From Rhodococcus sp. HNM0563 (GTDB lineage: Bacteria; Actinomycetota; Actinomycetes; Mycobacteriales; Mycobacteriaceae), in the NCBI RefSeq assembly GCF_012726195.1, contig NZ_JAASAF010000002.1, forward strand, positions 1 through 64,000: a stretch of 64,000 nt of DNA, read 5' to 3'. Position 1 is the first letter of the stretch. Each line of letters begins with the position of its first letter. Below are positions 1-8,641 of the stretch, in pieces. A model generated the notes under the pieces. That model worked only from the letters and a program-made list of their open reading frames with translations. It did no database searches and was not told the DNA's origin. The position numbers and the translations under genes are program-made.

Positions 1-40
1 GTGGGGTTGATCCGTATCTCGCCCTGCAGGCGGGGTTGCT

Positions 41-300
41 GTGAACCGCTGGACTCAACTCAGCCTGACACGCAGGGGGTTGACGTCCAACTACGGCACG
101 ATCATGCACGTGGGCGCTGCCTCGCAGGCCCATCTGCTCGGATTGTTCCAGGTTTCCGCTGTGCACAACGTCGTGCACCTCGTGTTCGGCACAGCCGGTC
201 TACTGGCGGCCCACCGACTGGTCTTGTCCGCATCTACCTCCTCCTGGGAGGAGGCGCGTCATGGTGCTCTGGGCGGTCTACCCCGGAGGTGGCACTCGGC
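41..300 (+). pseudogene. DUF4383 membrane protein remnant, multiply frameshifted
   Basis: Frame 2 reads a stretch (GTIMHVGAASQAHLLGLFQV, then HNVVHLVFGTAGLLAA) that matches the core of the small four-helix DUF4383 membrane proteins common in actinobacterial stress regions. Near position 215-235 the likeness moves to frame 1 (VRIYLLLGGG), and near 260 to frame 3 (VMVLWAVY), so at least two frameshifts are present. The N-terminal helix and the C-terminus are not recognisable. I therefore call it a decayed gene. Family assignment is from memory of the conserved HNxVHLxFGxAGL block. Confidence 0.6.
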
Positions 301-364
301 CACTCCTGCCGGGGAGCGTGCCCCGCAGAAGGTGGCCTCGCCCGAGTGGGGGTAGCAGACCGGA

Positions 365-1882
365 TCAGGCTTTCTCCTGTGCGCTGCTCCGCGCGGGGTT
401 CGCTTGTTGCCCTGCCTTCGGGTCCTTCGCCGTCTTCTTCTCGGAGACACCGCTGACGATCCGGTCGCCGAGGGGCTTGTCGATGTTGCGCCAGTACTCG
501 AACGCCCGCTCGAGAACGGGTTCGGTGACACCATTGAGAAGATGCCCGACGACGTTGTCCACCAACCGATCCCGGGCTTCATCGTCGAGAACTTCCCGAA
601 CCATCGTTCCGGCCTGGCCCCAGTCGTCATCCTCGCTGTGCAGCGCGTAGGGTGCGCGCACCATATCGCCCGAGCTCTGCCATGTGGCGGTCTCTCCGAC
701 CTGCGACGGATCCGCGTGGGGCCCGCCCTTGGAATTCGGAACGTAAACCGGGTCACCGGGATTGTGGTGCCGCATGTTTCCGTCCTTCGAATAGGACCGG
801 ACGGGGACATGCGGTTTGTTGACCGGCAGTTCCTTGTAGTTGGCGCCGATACGATACCGGTGGGCATCGGGATACGAGAACAACCGTCCGAGGAGCATCT
901 TGTCCGGACTCGGGCCGATGCCGGGAACCAGGTTGCTCGGCTCGAACGCGGCCTGCTCGATCTCGCAGTGGTAATCGGTGGGATTACGATCGAGCGTCAT
1001 CGTGCCGACCGAGATCAAGGAATAGTCGCCGTGTGGCCACACCTTCGTCAGGTCGAACGGGTTGAAGCGGTAGTTGTCCGCATCCTCGAACGGCATGATC
1101 TGCATATTCAAGGTCCAACTCGGGTACTCGCCCGCTTCGATGTGTTCCCACAGGTCACGCGTGTGATAGTCCGTATCCATCGATGCCATCTGGTCGGCCT
1201 CGTGCTGGGTGAAGTACTCGATTCCCTGGTCGGTCTTGAAATGGTACTTCACCCAGAATTTCTTGCCCTCGGCGTTCACCCACATGTAGGTGTGGCTCGA
1301 GTAGCCGTTCATATGGCGCCACGTGCGCGGAATACCGCGGTCACCCATCAGCCAGGTGACCTGGTGTGCCGACTCAGGAGAGAGCGTCCAAAAGTCCCAT
1401 TGCATGTCGTGGTCGCGCAGATTGTTGTCGGCGCGGCGCTTCTGGGACCGGATGAAATCCTGAAACTTCATCGGGTCACGCATGAAGAAGATCGGGGTGT
1501 TGTTGCCGACCATGTCGTAGTTGCCCTGGTCGGTGTAGAACTTGATCGCGAAACCGCGCGGGTCGCGCCACGTGTCGGGGCTGCCGCGTTCCCCGGCAAC
1601 GGTCGAGAACCTGATAAGCAGGTCGGTCTTCTTACCGGGCTGGAACAGATCTGCCTTCGTGTAGGCGGAGACGTCCTCGGTGACCTCGAATCGCCCGTAG
1701 GCACCGCCACCTTTCGCGTGAGGTTGGCGCTCCGCGACGCGCTCGCGGTTGAACTGGGCCATCTTTTCGATCAGGTAGTGGTCCTGGAGCAGGACGGGTC
1801 CATCGGTACCGATGGTCAGCGAATGCTCGTCACTCGTAACCGGAATACCGGCGTCGTCGGTCGTGAAGTTGGGATCCGTCAT
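365..1882 (-). CDS. katA: Monofunctional haem catalase
   Basis: Decomposes hydrogen peroxide to water and oxygen in the cytoplasm. The 505-residue length fits a small-subunit haem catalase. The distal haem block is present ([20 protein letters not shown], with the essential His), as are the [10 protein letters not shown] segment and the proximal-ligand block [14 protein letters not shown] with its Tyr. I chose the ATG at 1882 because GAAGGAGG precedes it by 6 bases; a longer in-frame extension to 1948 has no ribosome binding site and would run into the promoter. A SigF-type promoter lies directly upstream, so expression in stress or stationary phase is expected. The exact catalase clade was not determined. 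Confidence 0.95.
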   Translation of the reverse strand: MTDPNFTTDDAGIPVTSDEHSLTIGTDGPVLLQDHYLIEKMAQFNRERVAERQPHAKGGGAYGRFEVTEDVSAYTKADLFQPGKKTDLLIRFSTVAGERGSPDTWRDPRGFAIKFYTDQGNYDMVGNNTPIFFMRDPMKFQDFIRSQKRRADNNLRDHDMQWDFWTLSPESAHQVTWLMGDRGIPRTWRHMNGYSSHTYMWVNAEGKKFWVKYHFKTDQGIEYFTQHEADQMASMDTDYHTRDLWEHIEAGEYPSWTLNMQIMPFEDADNYRFNPFDLTKVWPHGDYSLISVGTMTLDRNPTDYHCEIEQAAFEPSNLVPGIGPSPDKMLLGRLFSYPDAHRYRIGANYKELPVNKPHVPVRSYSKDGNMRHHNPGDPVYVPNSKGGPHADPSQVGETATWQSSGDMVRAPYALHSEDDDWGQAGTMVREVLDDEARDRLVDNVVGHLLNGVTEPVLERAFEYWRNIDKPLGDRIVSGVSEKKTAKDPKAGQQANPARSSAQEKA

Positions 1883-1918
1883 CGTGGCCTCCTTCAGCAG
1901 ACAGTGTCTGACATCGGG

Positions 1919-1942
1919 TACCCATGCGTGCCACGGCCAAAC
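1919..1942 (-). promoter_or_regulatory. SigF-type promoter of the catalase gene
   Basis: On the minus strand GTTT (1942-1939), a 15-base spacer and GGGTA (1923-1919) match the actinobacterial SigF consensus GTTT-N15-17-GGGTA exactly. The start codon at 1882 lies about 36 bases beyond the -10 element, leaving a leader of roughly 25-30 bases that contains the ribosome binding site. Confidence 0.75.
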
Positions 1943-1957
1943 GGCCACCGGCCACGG

Positions 1958-2437
1958 TCAAATGATGTCCGGATGTGCCGACTCGTCGGCCCCTCCCTCG
2001 GCCCGGGTGAAGAACGATACGCGTCCATTGGTCTCGAGGACAGCGAGTTCGATCTCGTCGAAACGCCGAATACCTTTCTGACGTGCACTGCTCATCAGAT
2101 CGTCGAGCGACATCCGTTCGGTACGCAGTCGGTGCAAGTCGGGGACTCCGTCGCGGACGATGATGACAGGAATTCCGTGCGTGACACCCCGCATGCGGGG
2201 AAACCGGGAATTGATCCATGACAGTCCCATGGTGAGCAAGGCGAACACGCCGACCGTCAGGACAGCCGCAGTGACGGAGTAATCCTGCTGCGTGACTCCC
2301 TGCTGGATGAGATCTCCCATCGCGATGTAGAGGATCAGCTGGAAGGTACTCAGTTCGCCCACCGTCGACCGCCCGACGATCCGCGTGACCACCCACAGGA
2401 ACAGAAAGAGAACCGCCGCGCGGACGATGATCTCCAT
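1958..2437 (-). CDS. DUF421 (YetF-like) membrane protein
   Basis: A 159-residue protein with three N-terminal membrane segments (about residues 1-85) followed by a cytoplasmic DUF421 domain (GIPVIIVRDGVPDLHRLRTE, then LDDLMSSARQKGI and the core IELAVLETNGRVSFF). YetF-type proteins are widespread but their biochemical role is unsettled. The ATG at 2437 overlaps the TGA stop of the upstream gene by one base (TGATG), which points to translational coupling; an in-frame GTG at 2452 is possible but lies inside the preceding gene. Downstream on the same strand is catalase, which has its own promoter. Confidence 0.85.
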   Translation of the reverse strand: MEIIVRAAVLFLFLWVVTRIVGRSTVGELSTFQLILYIAMGDLIQQGVTQQDYSVTAAVLTVGVFALLTMGLSWINSRFPRMRGVTHGIPVIIVRDGVPDLHRLRTERMSLDDLMSSARQKGIRRFDEIELAVLETNGRVSFFTRAEGGADESAHPDII

Positions 2438-2967
2438 CAGGGCACCACCCACGTCTTGAAATCCACAGTGACCACATCGATTCCGTTCTCGTGCACGGAT
2501 ACCGAACCCGATGCTCCTCTCTGGCTGGACGGTTGGATATACGCGTCGAACCCAAGTGAGAGCGTGTCACCGGGAGGCGGGTCGAGGGTCATATAGATGC
2601 GGTCGGCATCGGAGGTCTCCGCCGACGGTTCAGGCGTCCACCCCTGACTTTCGAAGATATCGAAATAGTCGGAATCGACGGCGATCACCACAGGCTCGGT
2701 GAATCCCCCTGGTTTCCGGACCGTCAGATTCCAAGGGACGTCCAGTCCGGGTCGCGCGATCCGCGGATATTCGAGGTGGAGTTCGTATCCACCGCCGGAT
2801 GCGTGGGTGGTCGCGCTGTACACGCCCAATCTGCCGGTGAGACCGACCAGGACGATCACGGCAAGGAGCACGACCGCACCTCGTCGAATCCAGGCGACGG
2901 TCGGCGAACGTGCAAAAGTACCGACATCGTCCAGTACCGAGTCGGGGATTCGATCGGCAGTGCCCAC
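2437..2967 (-). CDS. Single-pass membrane protein coupled to DUF421 gene
   Basis: I do not recognise the family. The 176 residues start with a short cytoplasmic segment, then one transmembrane helix (AVVLLAVIVLVGLTG, about residues 31-45), then an extracytoplasmic domain of about 125 residues rich in beta-type sequence (YELHLEYPRIARPGLDVPW, WNLTVRKPGGF). The composition and position suggest a surface-exposed immunoglobulin-like or sensory domain that partners the DUF421 protein encoded by the overlapping next gene. The start is GTG with GGGAG about 10 bases before it. Confidence 0.7.
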   Translation of the reverse strand: MGTADRIPDSVLDDVGTFARSPTVAWIRRGAVVLLAVIVLVGLTGRLGVYSATTHASGGGYELHLEYPRIARPGLDVPWNLTVRKPGGFTEPVVIAVDSDYFDIFESQGWTPEPSAETSDADRIYMTLDPPPGDTLSLGFDAYIQPSSQRGASGSVSVHENGIDVVTVDFKTWVVP

Positions 2968-3026
2968 CGTCCGAATCTCCCACGATCAGGACGCACGCGC
3001 CGGACTTCGTGAGAAATGCGGACCCG

Positions 3027-3051
3027 GGTTTTACGGTGAAGCCGCCGGGTA
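3027..3051 (+). promoter_or_regulatory. SigF-type promoter
   Basis: GGTTTT (3027-3032, with the GTTT core at 3028-3031), a 15-base spacer and GGGTA (3047-3051) match the SigF consensus exactly. The next gene starts at 3083 and carries a strong GAGGAGG ribosome binding site. Confidence 0.75.
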
Positions 3052-3082
3052 TGCGTGGAGGTGACCAACGAGGAGGACTGTC

Positions 3083-3352
3083 ATGCCGGAAAAGGGCTCT
3101 GATCCGCATCTGAAGGATCAGGAGTTGTACGAGGAACTGCGCGACGAAGGTGACTCCAAGGAGAAGGCCGCACGTATCTCCAATGCCGCGGCGAACGAAG
3201 GACGCTCGTCGGTCGGACACAAGGGTGGCAAGGCCACCGATTACGAGGAACGGACGGTCCCCGAGTTGAAGGAACGTGCCAAGGAAATCGGTGTCACCGG
3301 ATACTCGAAGATGACAAAGGACGAGCTCATCGACGCTCTGAGGAATCACTGA
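3083..3352 (+). CDS. Small DUF7218/Rho_N-like stress protein
   Basis: The 89-residue protein is very hydrophilic. Residues 1-55 are charged and helical ([40 protein letters not shown]), and residues 58-89 form a SAP/Rho_N-like helix-extended-helix ([31 protein letters not shown]), a fold that usually binds nucleic acid. This arrangement fits the DUF7218 family of actinobacteria; no biochemical function is established to my knowledge. A consensus SigF promoter lies upstream, so a stress-induced nucleic-acid-associated role is a reasonable inference. Confidence 0.85.
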   Translation: MPEKGSDPHLKDQELYEELRDEGDSKEKAARISNAAANEGRSSVGHKGGKATDYEERTVPELKERAKEIGVTGYSKMTKDELIDALRNH

Positions 3353-3400
3353 CGTTCGCCGGAAGCTCGGTCCGAAATGCACACCTGGTGACGAATCCAG

Positions 3401-3425
3401 GGTTCGTTCCTGTGCGCCGCGGGTA
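3401..3425 (+). promoter_or_regulatory. SigF-type promoter, probably giving a leaderless mRNA
   Basis: GGTTC (3401-3405), a 15-base spacer and GGGTA (3421-3425). The -35 core GTTC differs from GTTT by one base. The ATG of the SOD-like gene is at 3436, only 10 bases after the -10 element, and no Shine-Dalgarno sequence can fit, so the transcript should start within a few bases of the start codon. Confidence 0.65.
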
Positions 3426-3435
3426 CGCGACATTC

Positions 3436-4092
3436 ATGAACACACGACACACCACCATGATCGCGGCGGTGTCACTGGCCGCTCTCGTCGCCGCCGGCTG
3501 CAGCGACGACGAAGCGACTACCGACGATGCCACCGTCGAAACACCACCCCTCACCACCGCCGAGACGACCACCGACGACATACCCACCCCGGCGCCCGGG
3601 ATGGCCGGCGCCTTCCAGACACCCGGAGAGTCCGTAGGCGACGACGACGACGATGCCTTCACCTACGACGAAGCCGCCGTGCCAGTCGGCTCGGTGGTGA
3701 GGGTCGACTCCGAGGACGAGGACGGCCGCACGACGATCACTCTCGACGCGACGGGTCTGGCACCGAACCGCGACTTCGGCGTGCACGTGCACACTCGGCC
3801 GTGCGGGCCGCAACCATCCGACTCGGGTCCGCACTACCAGAACGACCTCGACCCCGCGGCAACCCCGGACGCGCCGTCGACGGACCCGGCCTACGCGAAC
3901 CCACAGAATGAGATCTGGCTCGATATCACGACCGACGAGAACGGCGCCGCCCAGGCGTCGACGACCGTCGACTGGGAGTTTCGCGACGATGAGGCCAACT
4001 CCGTGGTCCTTCACGCACAGCACACCATGACTGGACCGGGTGAGGCCGGAATGGCCGGTGACCGCCTGGCGTGCATCGACACCGATTTCTAG
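3436..4092 (+). CDS. sodC: Cu/Zn superoxide dismutase-like lipoprotein
   Basis: Probably dismutates superoxide at the outer face of the membrane. The protein (218 residues from this start) has a lipoprotein signal with lipobox LVAAGC. A Thr- and Asp-rich linker follows (about residues 25-75), then the Cu/Zn-SOD fold with metal ligands in FGVHVHTRPCG (His-x-His), GPHYQ, the Asp in WLDITTDENG and VVLHAQ. The disulfide pair could be the Cys in RPCG and the Cys in ACIDTDF. The ATG at 3436 is preferred over an upstream in-frame start at 3388 because it begins the signal peptide and sits just beyond the SigF-type promoter. Enzyme activity is inferred from ligand retention only. Confidence 0.85.
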   Translation: MNTRHTTMIAAVSLAALVAAGCSDDEATTDDATVETPPLTTAETTTDDIPTPAPGMAGAFQTPGESVGDDDDDAFTYDEAAVPVGSVVRVDSEDEDGRTTITLDATGLAPNRDFGVHVHTRPCGPQPSDSGPHYQNDLDPAATPDAPSTDPAYANPQNEIWLDITTDENGAAQASTTVDWEFRDDEANSVVLHAQHTMTGPGEAGMAGDRLACIDTDF

Positions 4093-4307
4093 ACTTCCGG
4101 AAATTCTGAACTTCCGGTGTGAGCGAACGCTTCGCCGTGGCCGTCCCCTGACGGTACCGTCTGCGCTGACGTGCGGTTGTTCGACCTCCGGTCTTCGGTC
4201 GAAGTTCACCGGAGACCGAATAACACTGCACGCCAGTGGTAACGGCGACCAGCGAACCGGGTGACACCATCGAGTGACACCGCAGTCGCGCAGCGTCGAG
4301 TATTCGG

Positions 4308-4424
4308 TCAGTTCTCGTTTTGCGTACGCGGGAGGAATTCCTGGCCTCGGTCTTGATACCGGTCTTGATGAACCCCCAGACGCAACCGTTCGAGTAGGTA
4401 GTCTGCGACATTCTGACCGGCCAT
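4308..4424 (-). pseudogene. Remnant of a thiamine-diphosphate-dependent enzyme gene
   Basis: A start codon at 4424 with a good GAGGAGGG ribosome binding site begins the peptide MAGQNVADYLLERLR. This is the typical opening of acetolactate synthase/pyruvate oxidase-type ThDP enzymes, where it is followed by WGV and a glycine motif. Here the frame changes straight away (a one-base shift would read WGF) and stops after 38 codons. A later EFLP-like stretch could be the distal end of the same gene, so most of it may have been lost by internal deletion. The evidence is one short match. The rest of 4093-4590 shows no gene apart from a SigF-type promoter at its right end. Confidence 0.4.
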
Positions 4425-4557
4425 CGAACCCTCCTCAGCGCAATAAACGCGTGCGCGCGATTGTCAGCGGAGCACAGCACGTGCAGCGACTGCCTCTCCA
4501 GCTACCCGGCTGACAGTGTCCGAAACCGGATCGGGCGAACAATCGCCATTGCCGGGT

Positions 4558-4581
4558 GTTTCGAACCGTTCATCCGAGGTA
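4558..4581 (+). promoter_or_regulatory. SigF-type promoter, probably giving a leaderless mRNA
   Basis: GTTT (4558-4561), a 15-base spacer and AGGTA (4577-4581), one mismatch from GGGTA. As at the SOD-like gene, the ATG (4592) lies exactly 10 bases after the -10 element. Confidence 0.6.
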
Positions 4582-4591
4582 CTCGCGACCC

Positions 4592-5149
4592 ATGACGGGA
4601 TTGTTCTCGACACTCGAATCCGCCACAGCACTCGATCGACCCTCGACGGCCGTCCGAGATGTTGTCCGACGTATTACCGCAGGCGTACCGGGTGATCTGT
4701 TGCGCGGTGACGTGGCTCCGGGCCATCCACTGCACCCCGCACTGGTTGCCATCCCGATCGGTGCCTGGTCGTGTGCGCCGCTGTTCGACTTCGTCTTCCG
4801 CAAACCGGAGACCGCACGGCAGCTCATCGGGGTCGGGCTGGTCGCAGCTCTGCCGTCCGCGCTCACCGGCTGGGCCGACTTCGCCGAATGCGACCTACAG
4901 CAACGACGGGTCGGGATGGTTCATGCTGCGGTCAACGGAACCGGCATCGCCCTGATGGGCCTTTCCTACCTGGGGCGACGGCGAGGCGACCGTCCCGCTG
5001 CGGTAGCAGCGAGCACGGTCGCAGCCGTAATGATCGGCTTCGGCGGCACCCTCGGCGGGCACCTCGCGTTCGCGCTGGGTGCTCGGGTGGAGCGCCGAAC
5101 CCAGCAGCCTCCGGCCGATGGGCCGGCGTTCGATCCGGTCCTGGCATAG
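4592..5149 (+). CDS. DUF2231 membrane protein
   Basis: The 185-residue protein carries the DUF2231 signature: a cytoplasmic N-terminus, the conserved GHPLHPALVAIPIGAWSCAP segment (about residues 57-76) opening the first helix, and three further helices ending with a GGTLGGHLAFALG segment. DUF2231 proteins are often found with haem or redox stress genes, but the function is unknown. The conserved His residues of GHPLHP could bind haem; this is speculative. The ATG at 4592 fits the promoter distance. Convergent with the dehydrogenase gene that follows. Confidence 0.85.
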   Translation: MTGLFSTLESATALDRPSTAVRDVVRRITAGVPGDLLRGDVAPGHPLHPALVAIPIGAWSCAPLFDFVFRKPETARQLIGVGLVAALPSALTGWADFAECDLQQRRVGMVHAAVNGTGIALMGLSYLGRRRGDRPAAVAASTVAAVMIGFGGTLGGHLAFALGARVERRTQQPPADGPAFDPVLA

Positions 5150-5194
5150 ATCGCGGGCGATCGCCCCCACGGGGCCTTGCGTCCGGTCGGTCGG

Positions 5195-6377
5195 TCAAGG
5201 CGTGAAGACGACCTTCACCGCGCCGTCCTGCTTTCGCTGGAAGATGTCGTATGCATGGGGTGCCTCTGCCAATGACAACCGGTGGGTGGCGAACGCATCC
5301 ACTCCGAGTGGGTCGTCGTCGGTGAGAAGAGGCAATATCCGGGGCACCCAGTGCAACACATTGGCCTGGCCCATGCGAAGCCGAATCTGCTTGTCGAACA
5401 TGGTCAGCATCGGCATCGGATCGCTCATTCCGCCGTATACACCGGACAGAGATATGGTTCCTCCGCGGCGCACCACGTCGATCGCGGTGTACAGCGCATT
5501 CAGCCGGTCGACTCCCATCCGCTCCATCATCGGGGCGGCAATGGCCGACGGAAGGTAGCCGGTGGCCGTCTGCGCCAACTTGGCGACGGGTGAGCCATGA
5601 GCTTCCATACCTACTGCGTCGATGACCGAATCGGTGCCCCGGCCATCGGTGCGGTCCCGGATGAGATCTGCGAGTCCGGAACCGACGTCACCGAGATCGA
5701 TGACGTCCATGCCTCTAGCGGCGGAGCGTGCAAGCCGTTCCGGCACGAGGTCGACGCCGATGACCCGAGCGCCACGGTGCATCGCGATACGACCTGCCAT
5801 ATCGCCGATCGGGCCGAGTCCGAGCACGGTGACCGTGCCGCCCTCCGGGATCTCGGCGTATTCGACGGCCTGCCATGCGGTCGGAAGTACGTCGGAGAGA
5901 TACACGAATCGATCGTCGGCGGGGCCGTCCGGGACTTTGATGTGGGTCGTGTCGGCGTGGGGAACGCGCAGATACTGCGCTTGCCCGCCGGGAATACTGC
6001 CGTACAGCTTCGAGTATCCGAACAACGCGGCCCCGCTTCCCTGCTCACGCACCTGGGTGGTCTCGCACTGCGAGTAAAGACCGTGATCGCACATGAAACA
6101 CCCCCCCGCACGAGATCTGGAAGGGGATGACCACCCGGTCGCCGGGCGCCAGTTTCGTGACGGCAGAGCCCACCTCTTCCACGATGCCCATGGGCTCATG
6201 ACCGAGGATGTCGCCGGGAGTCATGAACGCACCGAGCACTTCGTACAGGTGCAGATCGGAGCCACACAGATTGGTGGTCGTGACCTTGATGACAGCGTCG
6301 GTCGGCTCTTCGATTCGCGGGTCGGGGACGGTGTCGACACTCACGTGACGTCGTCCCTGCCATGTCACTGCTTTCAT
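5195..6377 (-). pseudogene. Zinc-dependent alcohol dehydrogenase, frameshifted at a C7 run
   Basis: Read with one base removed, this is a full-length (about 393 residues) medium-chain zinc dehydrogenase. It has catalytic zinc residues in [11 protein letters not shown] and [12 protein letters not shown], a structural zinc loop [15 protein letters not shown], the Rossmann motif LGLGPIGDMAG and a formaldehyde-dehydrogenase-like tail. The reading frame breaks inside the structural zinc loop where the plus strand has seven C (6101-6107); six would restore CGGCF. The start at 6377 has a GGAGGA site. It is either a sequencing error, a recent mutation or slippage-controlled expression. A perfect SigF promoter lies upstream. 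Confidence 0.8.
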
Positions 6378-6412
6378 CGTTCCTCCGCTCGTCGATTGGT
6401 GCACACCGGCGT

Positions 6413-6435
6413 ACCCGCAGTCCGGGAAGGCAAAC
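6413..6435 (-). promoter_or_regulatory. SigF-type promoter of the zinc dehydrogenase
   Basis: On the minus strand GTTT (6435-6432), 15 bases and GGGTA (6417 side, ending at 6412-6413) match the SigF consensus. It lies back to back with the divergent SigF-type promoter at 6506-6531. Confidence 0.7.
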
Positions 6436-6505
6436 GGACTGGGCAGCAGAAGAATCCGGTCAGCTGTTCGGGCCGACCCGGCACCGACTCACGCGCGGGT
6501 GTCAC

Positions 6506-6531
6506 GTTTGCTCACCAGCTGGCAGCGGGTA
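6506..6531 (+). promoter_or_regulatory. SigF-type promoter of the DJ-1/OtsA operon
   Basis: GTTT (6506-6509), a 17-base spacer and GGGTA (6527-6531). The leader to the ATG at 6568 contains GAAGAAGGG. Confidence 0.7.
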
Positions 6532-6567
6532 TGCGGAAACCATCGACTTCGAAGAAGGGTGACCATC

Positions 6568-7137
6568 ATGGACACAGCACAGCCTGGACGTCTGACCGGC
6601 CGGACCATCGCCATCCTCGCGACCGACGGCGTCGAAGAAGTGGAGCTCGTCGAGCCCCGGCGCGCGGTTGAGCGGGAGGGTGCCACAGTGCGGTTGCTGT
6701 CGCTGGAGAGCGGGGAGATCCAGGCGATGGAGAAGGATGTGCACGCCGCGGGCAAGTACTCGGTGGACCAGCTTGTGGCAGACGCGTCGGTGGACGACTT
6801 CGACGGTCTCCTCCTACCCGGTGGTACAACCAATCCCGACCACCTCCGTCAAGACGCAAAGGCGGTCGCATTCGTCCGTGATTTCGTCACCTCGGGCCGA
6901 CCCGTCGGCGTCATCTGCCACGGTCCGTGGACGCTCGTCGAAGCCGACGTCGTGCGTGATCGGACGTTGACGTCGTATCCGAGCGTCCGCACCGACATCC
7001 GGAACGCGGGTGGCACGGTGGTGGACGAGGAAGTGGTCATCGACAAGAACCTGGTGTCCAGCCGTAACCCTGCAGATCTGCCCGCGTTCTGCTCGGCAGT
7101 GATCGACGTCTTCGCCGATCGGCAGCCGGCCGGGTGA
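6568..7137 (+). CDS. DJ-1/PfpI family protein (type 1 glutamine amidotransferase-like)
   Basis: The 189-residue protein has the flavodoxin-like PfpI fold: AILATDGVEEVELVEPRRA near the N-terminus with the conserved Glu, LLLPGGTTNPDHLR in the middle, and the nucleophile elbow GVICHGPWTLVEA with the catalytic Cys and adjacent His. Members act as chaperones, deglycases or proteases under carbonyl and oxidative stress; which applies here cannot be told. It lies under a SigF-type promoter and 18 bases before otsA, so the two are likely co-transcribed. Confidence 0.9.
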   Translation: MDTAQPGRLTGRTIAILATDGVEEVELVEPRRAVEREGATVRLLSLESGEIQAMEKDVHAAGKYSVDQLVADASVDDFDGLLLPGGTTNPDHLRQDAKAVAFVRDFVTSGRPVGVICHGPWTLVEADVVRDRTLTSYPSVRTDIRNAGGTVVDEEVVIDKNLVSSRNPADLPAFCSAVIDVFADRQPAG

Positions 7138-7155
7138 GGGGCCGGAGCAACAAGC

Positions 7156-8565
7156 ATGAGAGGAGCAAGGCCGAGCGATTTCGTCGTGGTGGCGAACCGC
7201 CTTCCCGTCGATCTCGTCGAGCAGTCCGACGACGGTCCCGCGCGATGGCAGCGCAGTCCCGGTGGACTCGTCACGGCTCTCGAGCCGGTCCTCCGCTCCG
7301 TCGAAGGCTCGTGGGTGGGATGGACGGGCACCGCCGGTGTAGCACTCGATCCGTTCATCGAAGACGGACTGGCCCTCCATCCGGTGCCCCTGGATGAACA
7401 CGAGGTCGCCGAATACTACGAGGGGTTTGCCAACTCGACGCTCTGGCCGCTCTATCACGATGCCCTGGTTGCCCCGACCTTCCGCCGGGAATGGTGGCAT
7501 ACCTACCAGGAAGTCAACCGCCGCTTTGCCCGAGCCGCCTCGCTGGCCGCCGCACAGGGTGCCACCGTGTGGGTCCACGACTATCAGCTCCAACTCGTTC
7601 CCCATATGCTCCGCGAGTTGCGGCCGGATGTCAGGATCGGTTTCTTCTTGCACATTCCGTTCCCACCGCCAGAACTGTTCCTGCAACTGCCGTGGCGAAA
7701 GGCGATCGTGGAGGGCCTGCTCGGCGCCGACCTCGTCGGATTCCACCTTCCGGGAGGCGCCGAGAACTTCCGGTACCTCGCACGACGACTTTCCGCGCCG
7801 TCCAGCACCCATCTGTCCGCGGGCGGCCGCATCGACCTCGGTACACGGAGTGTGCGCGTAGGCGCCTATCCGATCTCCATCGACTCGGCGCGGCTGCGCG
7901 ACTCCTCCACCGAGCCGAACACCGTGCTGCGCGCCGAACAGATCCGGGCGGAACTCGGTGATCCCGAGATCTTTCTGCTGGGCGTGGATCGGCTCGACTA
8001 CACCAAGGGCATCGAGCTGCGTGTCGAGGGCTTGCGGGAGTTGTTCGTGGAGGGAGAACTCGATCCCGAAAAGACTGTGATGGTGCAACTCGCCACCCCC
8101 AGCCGCGAGCGTCTCGAAGCCTATGCCTCGTTGCGCGACGACGTCGAGCGGGAAGTGGGCCGGATCAACGGCGAGTTCGGTCGTCTGCGCGGCCCTGTCG
8201 TGCACTACATCCATCGTCCGGTCGCACGGGACGACCTCGTTGCGATGTACACCGGCGCCGACGTAATGCTCGTGACACCGCTGCGCGACGGCATGAACCT
8301 CGTCGCGAAAGAGTACGTGGCCTGCCACGGAGATGGTAAAGGTGCACTTGTTCTCAGCGAATTCGCCGGGGCCGCGGCAGAATTGCGCCGCGCTTTGCTG
8401 GTGAATCCCCACGATCTCGAGGACGTGAAGAACGCGATACTCACCGCCGTCCGATTCGACGATCCCGGGTTGACTCGGCGTATGCGCGCGATGCACGACC
8501 AGGTCATGAAGCACGATGTCGCCCGGTGGGCGCGCACCTTCCTCGACGATCTGCAGACGGCATAG
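7156..8565 (+). CDS. otsA: Trehalose-6-phosphate synthase
   Basis: Retaining GT20 glycosyltransferase that joins UDP- or GDP-glucose to glucose-6-phosphate, the first step of OtsAB trehalose synthesis. The 469-residue length is typical. Visible motifs: N-terminal [20 protein letters not shown], the acceptor region [30 protein letters not shown], the phosphate-contact block [13 protein letters not shown], and nucleotide-binding [13 protein letters not shown]. It follows the DJ-1 gene by 18 bases, suggesting SigF-dependent transcription. Trehalose here could serve as osmoprotectant and as precursor of trehalose mycolates. No otsB is in the window. Confidence 0.95.
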   Translation: MRGARPSDFVVVANRLPVDLVEQSDDGPARWQRSPGGLVTALEPVLRSVEGSWVGWTGTAGVALDPFIEDGLALHPVPLDEHEVAEYYEGFANSTLWPLYHDALVAPTFRREWWHTYQEVNRRFARAASLAAAQGATVWVHDYQLQLVPHMLRELRPDVRIGFFLHIPFPPPELFLQLPWRKAIVEGLLGADLVGFHLPGGAENFRYLARRLSAPSSTHLSAGGRIDLGTRSVRVGAYPISIDSARLRDSSTEPNTVLRAEQIRAELGDPEIFLLGVDRLDYTKGIELRVEGLRELFVEGELDPEKTVMVQLATPSRERLEAYASLRDDVEREVGRINGEFGRLRGPVVHYIHRPVARDDLVAMYTGADVMLVTPLRDGMNLVAKEYVACHGDGKGALVLSEFAGAAAELRRALLVNPHDLEDVKNAILTAVRFDDPGLTRRMRAMHDQVMKHDVARWARTFLDDLQTA

Positions 8566-8641
8566 CCCACCACGGCGCGTCGCGCCCCGTATGCACCTTC
8601 CGGTGAACCATCCCGGTATGGGGTGACGCATAATCTGACCT

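Noticed and set aside
404-2221. A 605-codon plus-strand frame opposite catalase
   Set aside because: Antisense shadow of the catalase gene.
4094-4117. Hairpin CCGGAA-N9-TTCCGG after the SOD-like gene as a terminator
   Set aside because: Short stem, long loop and no U tract; too weak to annotate.
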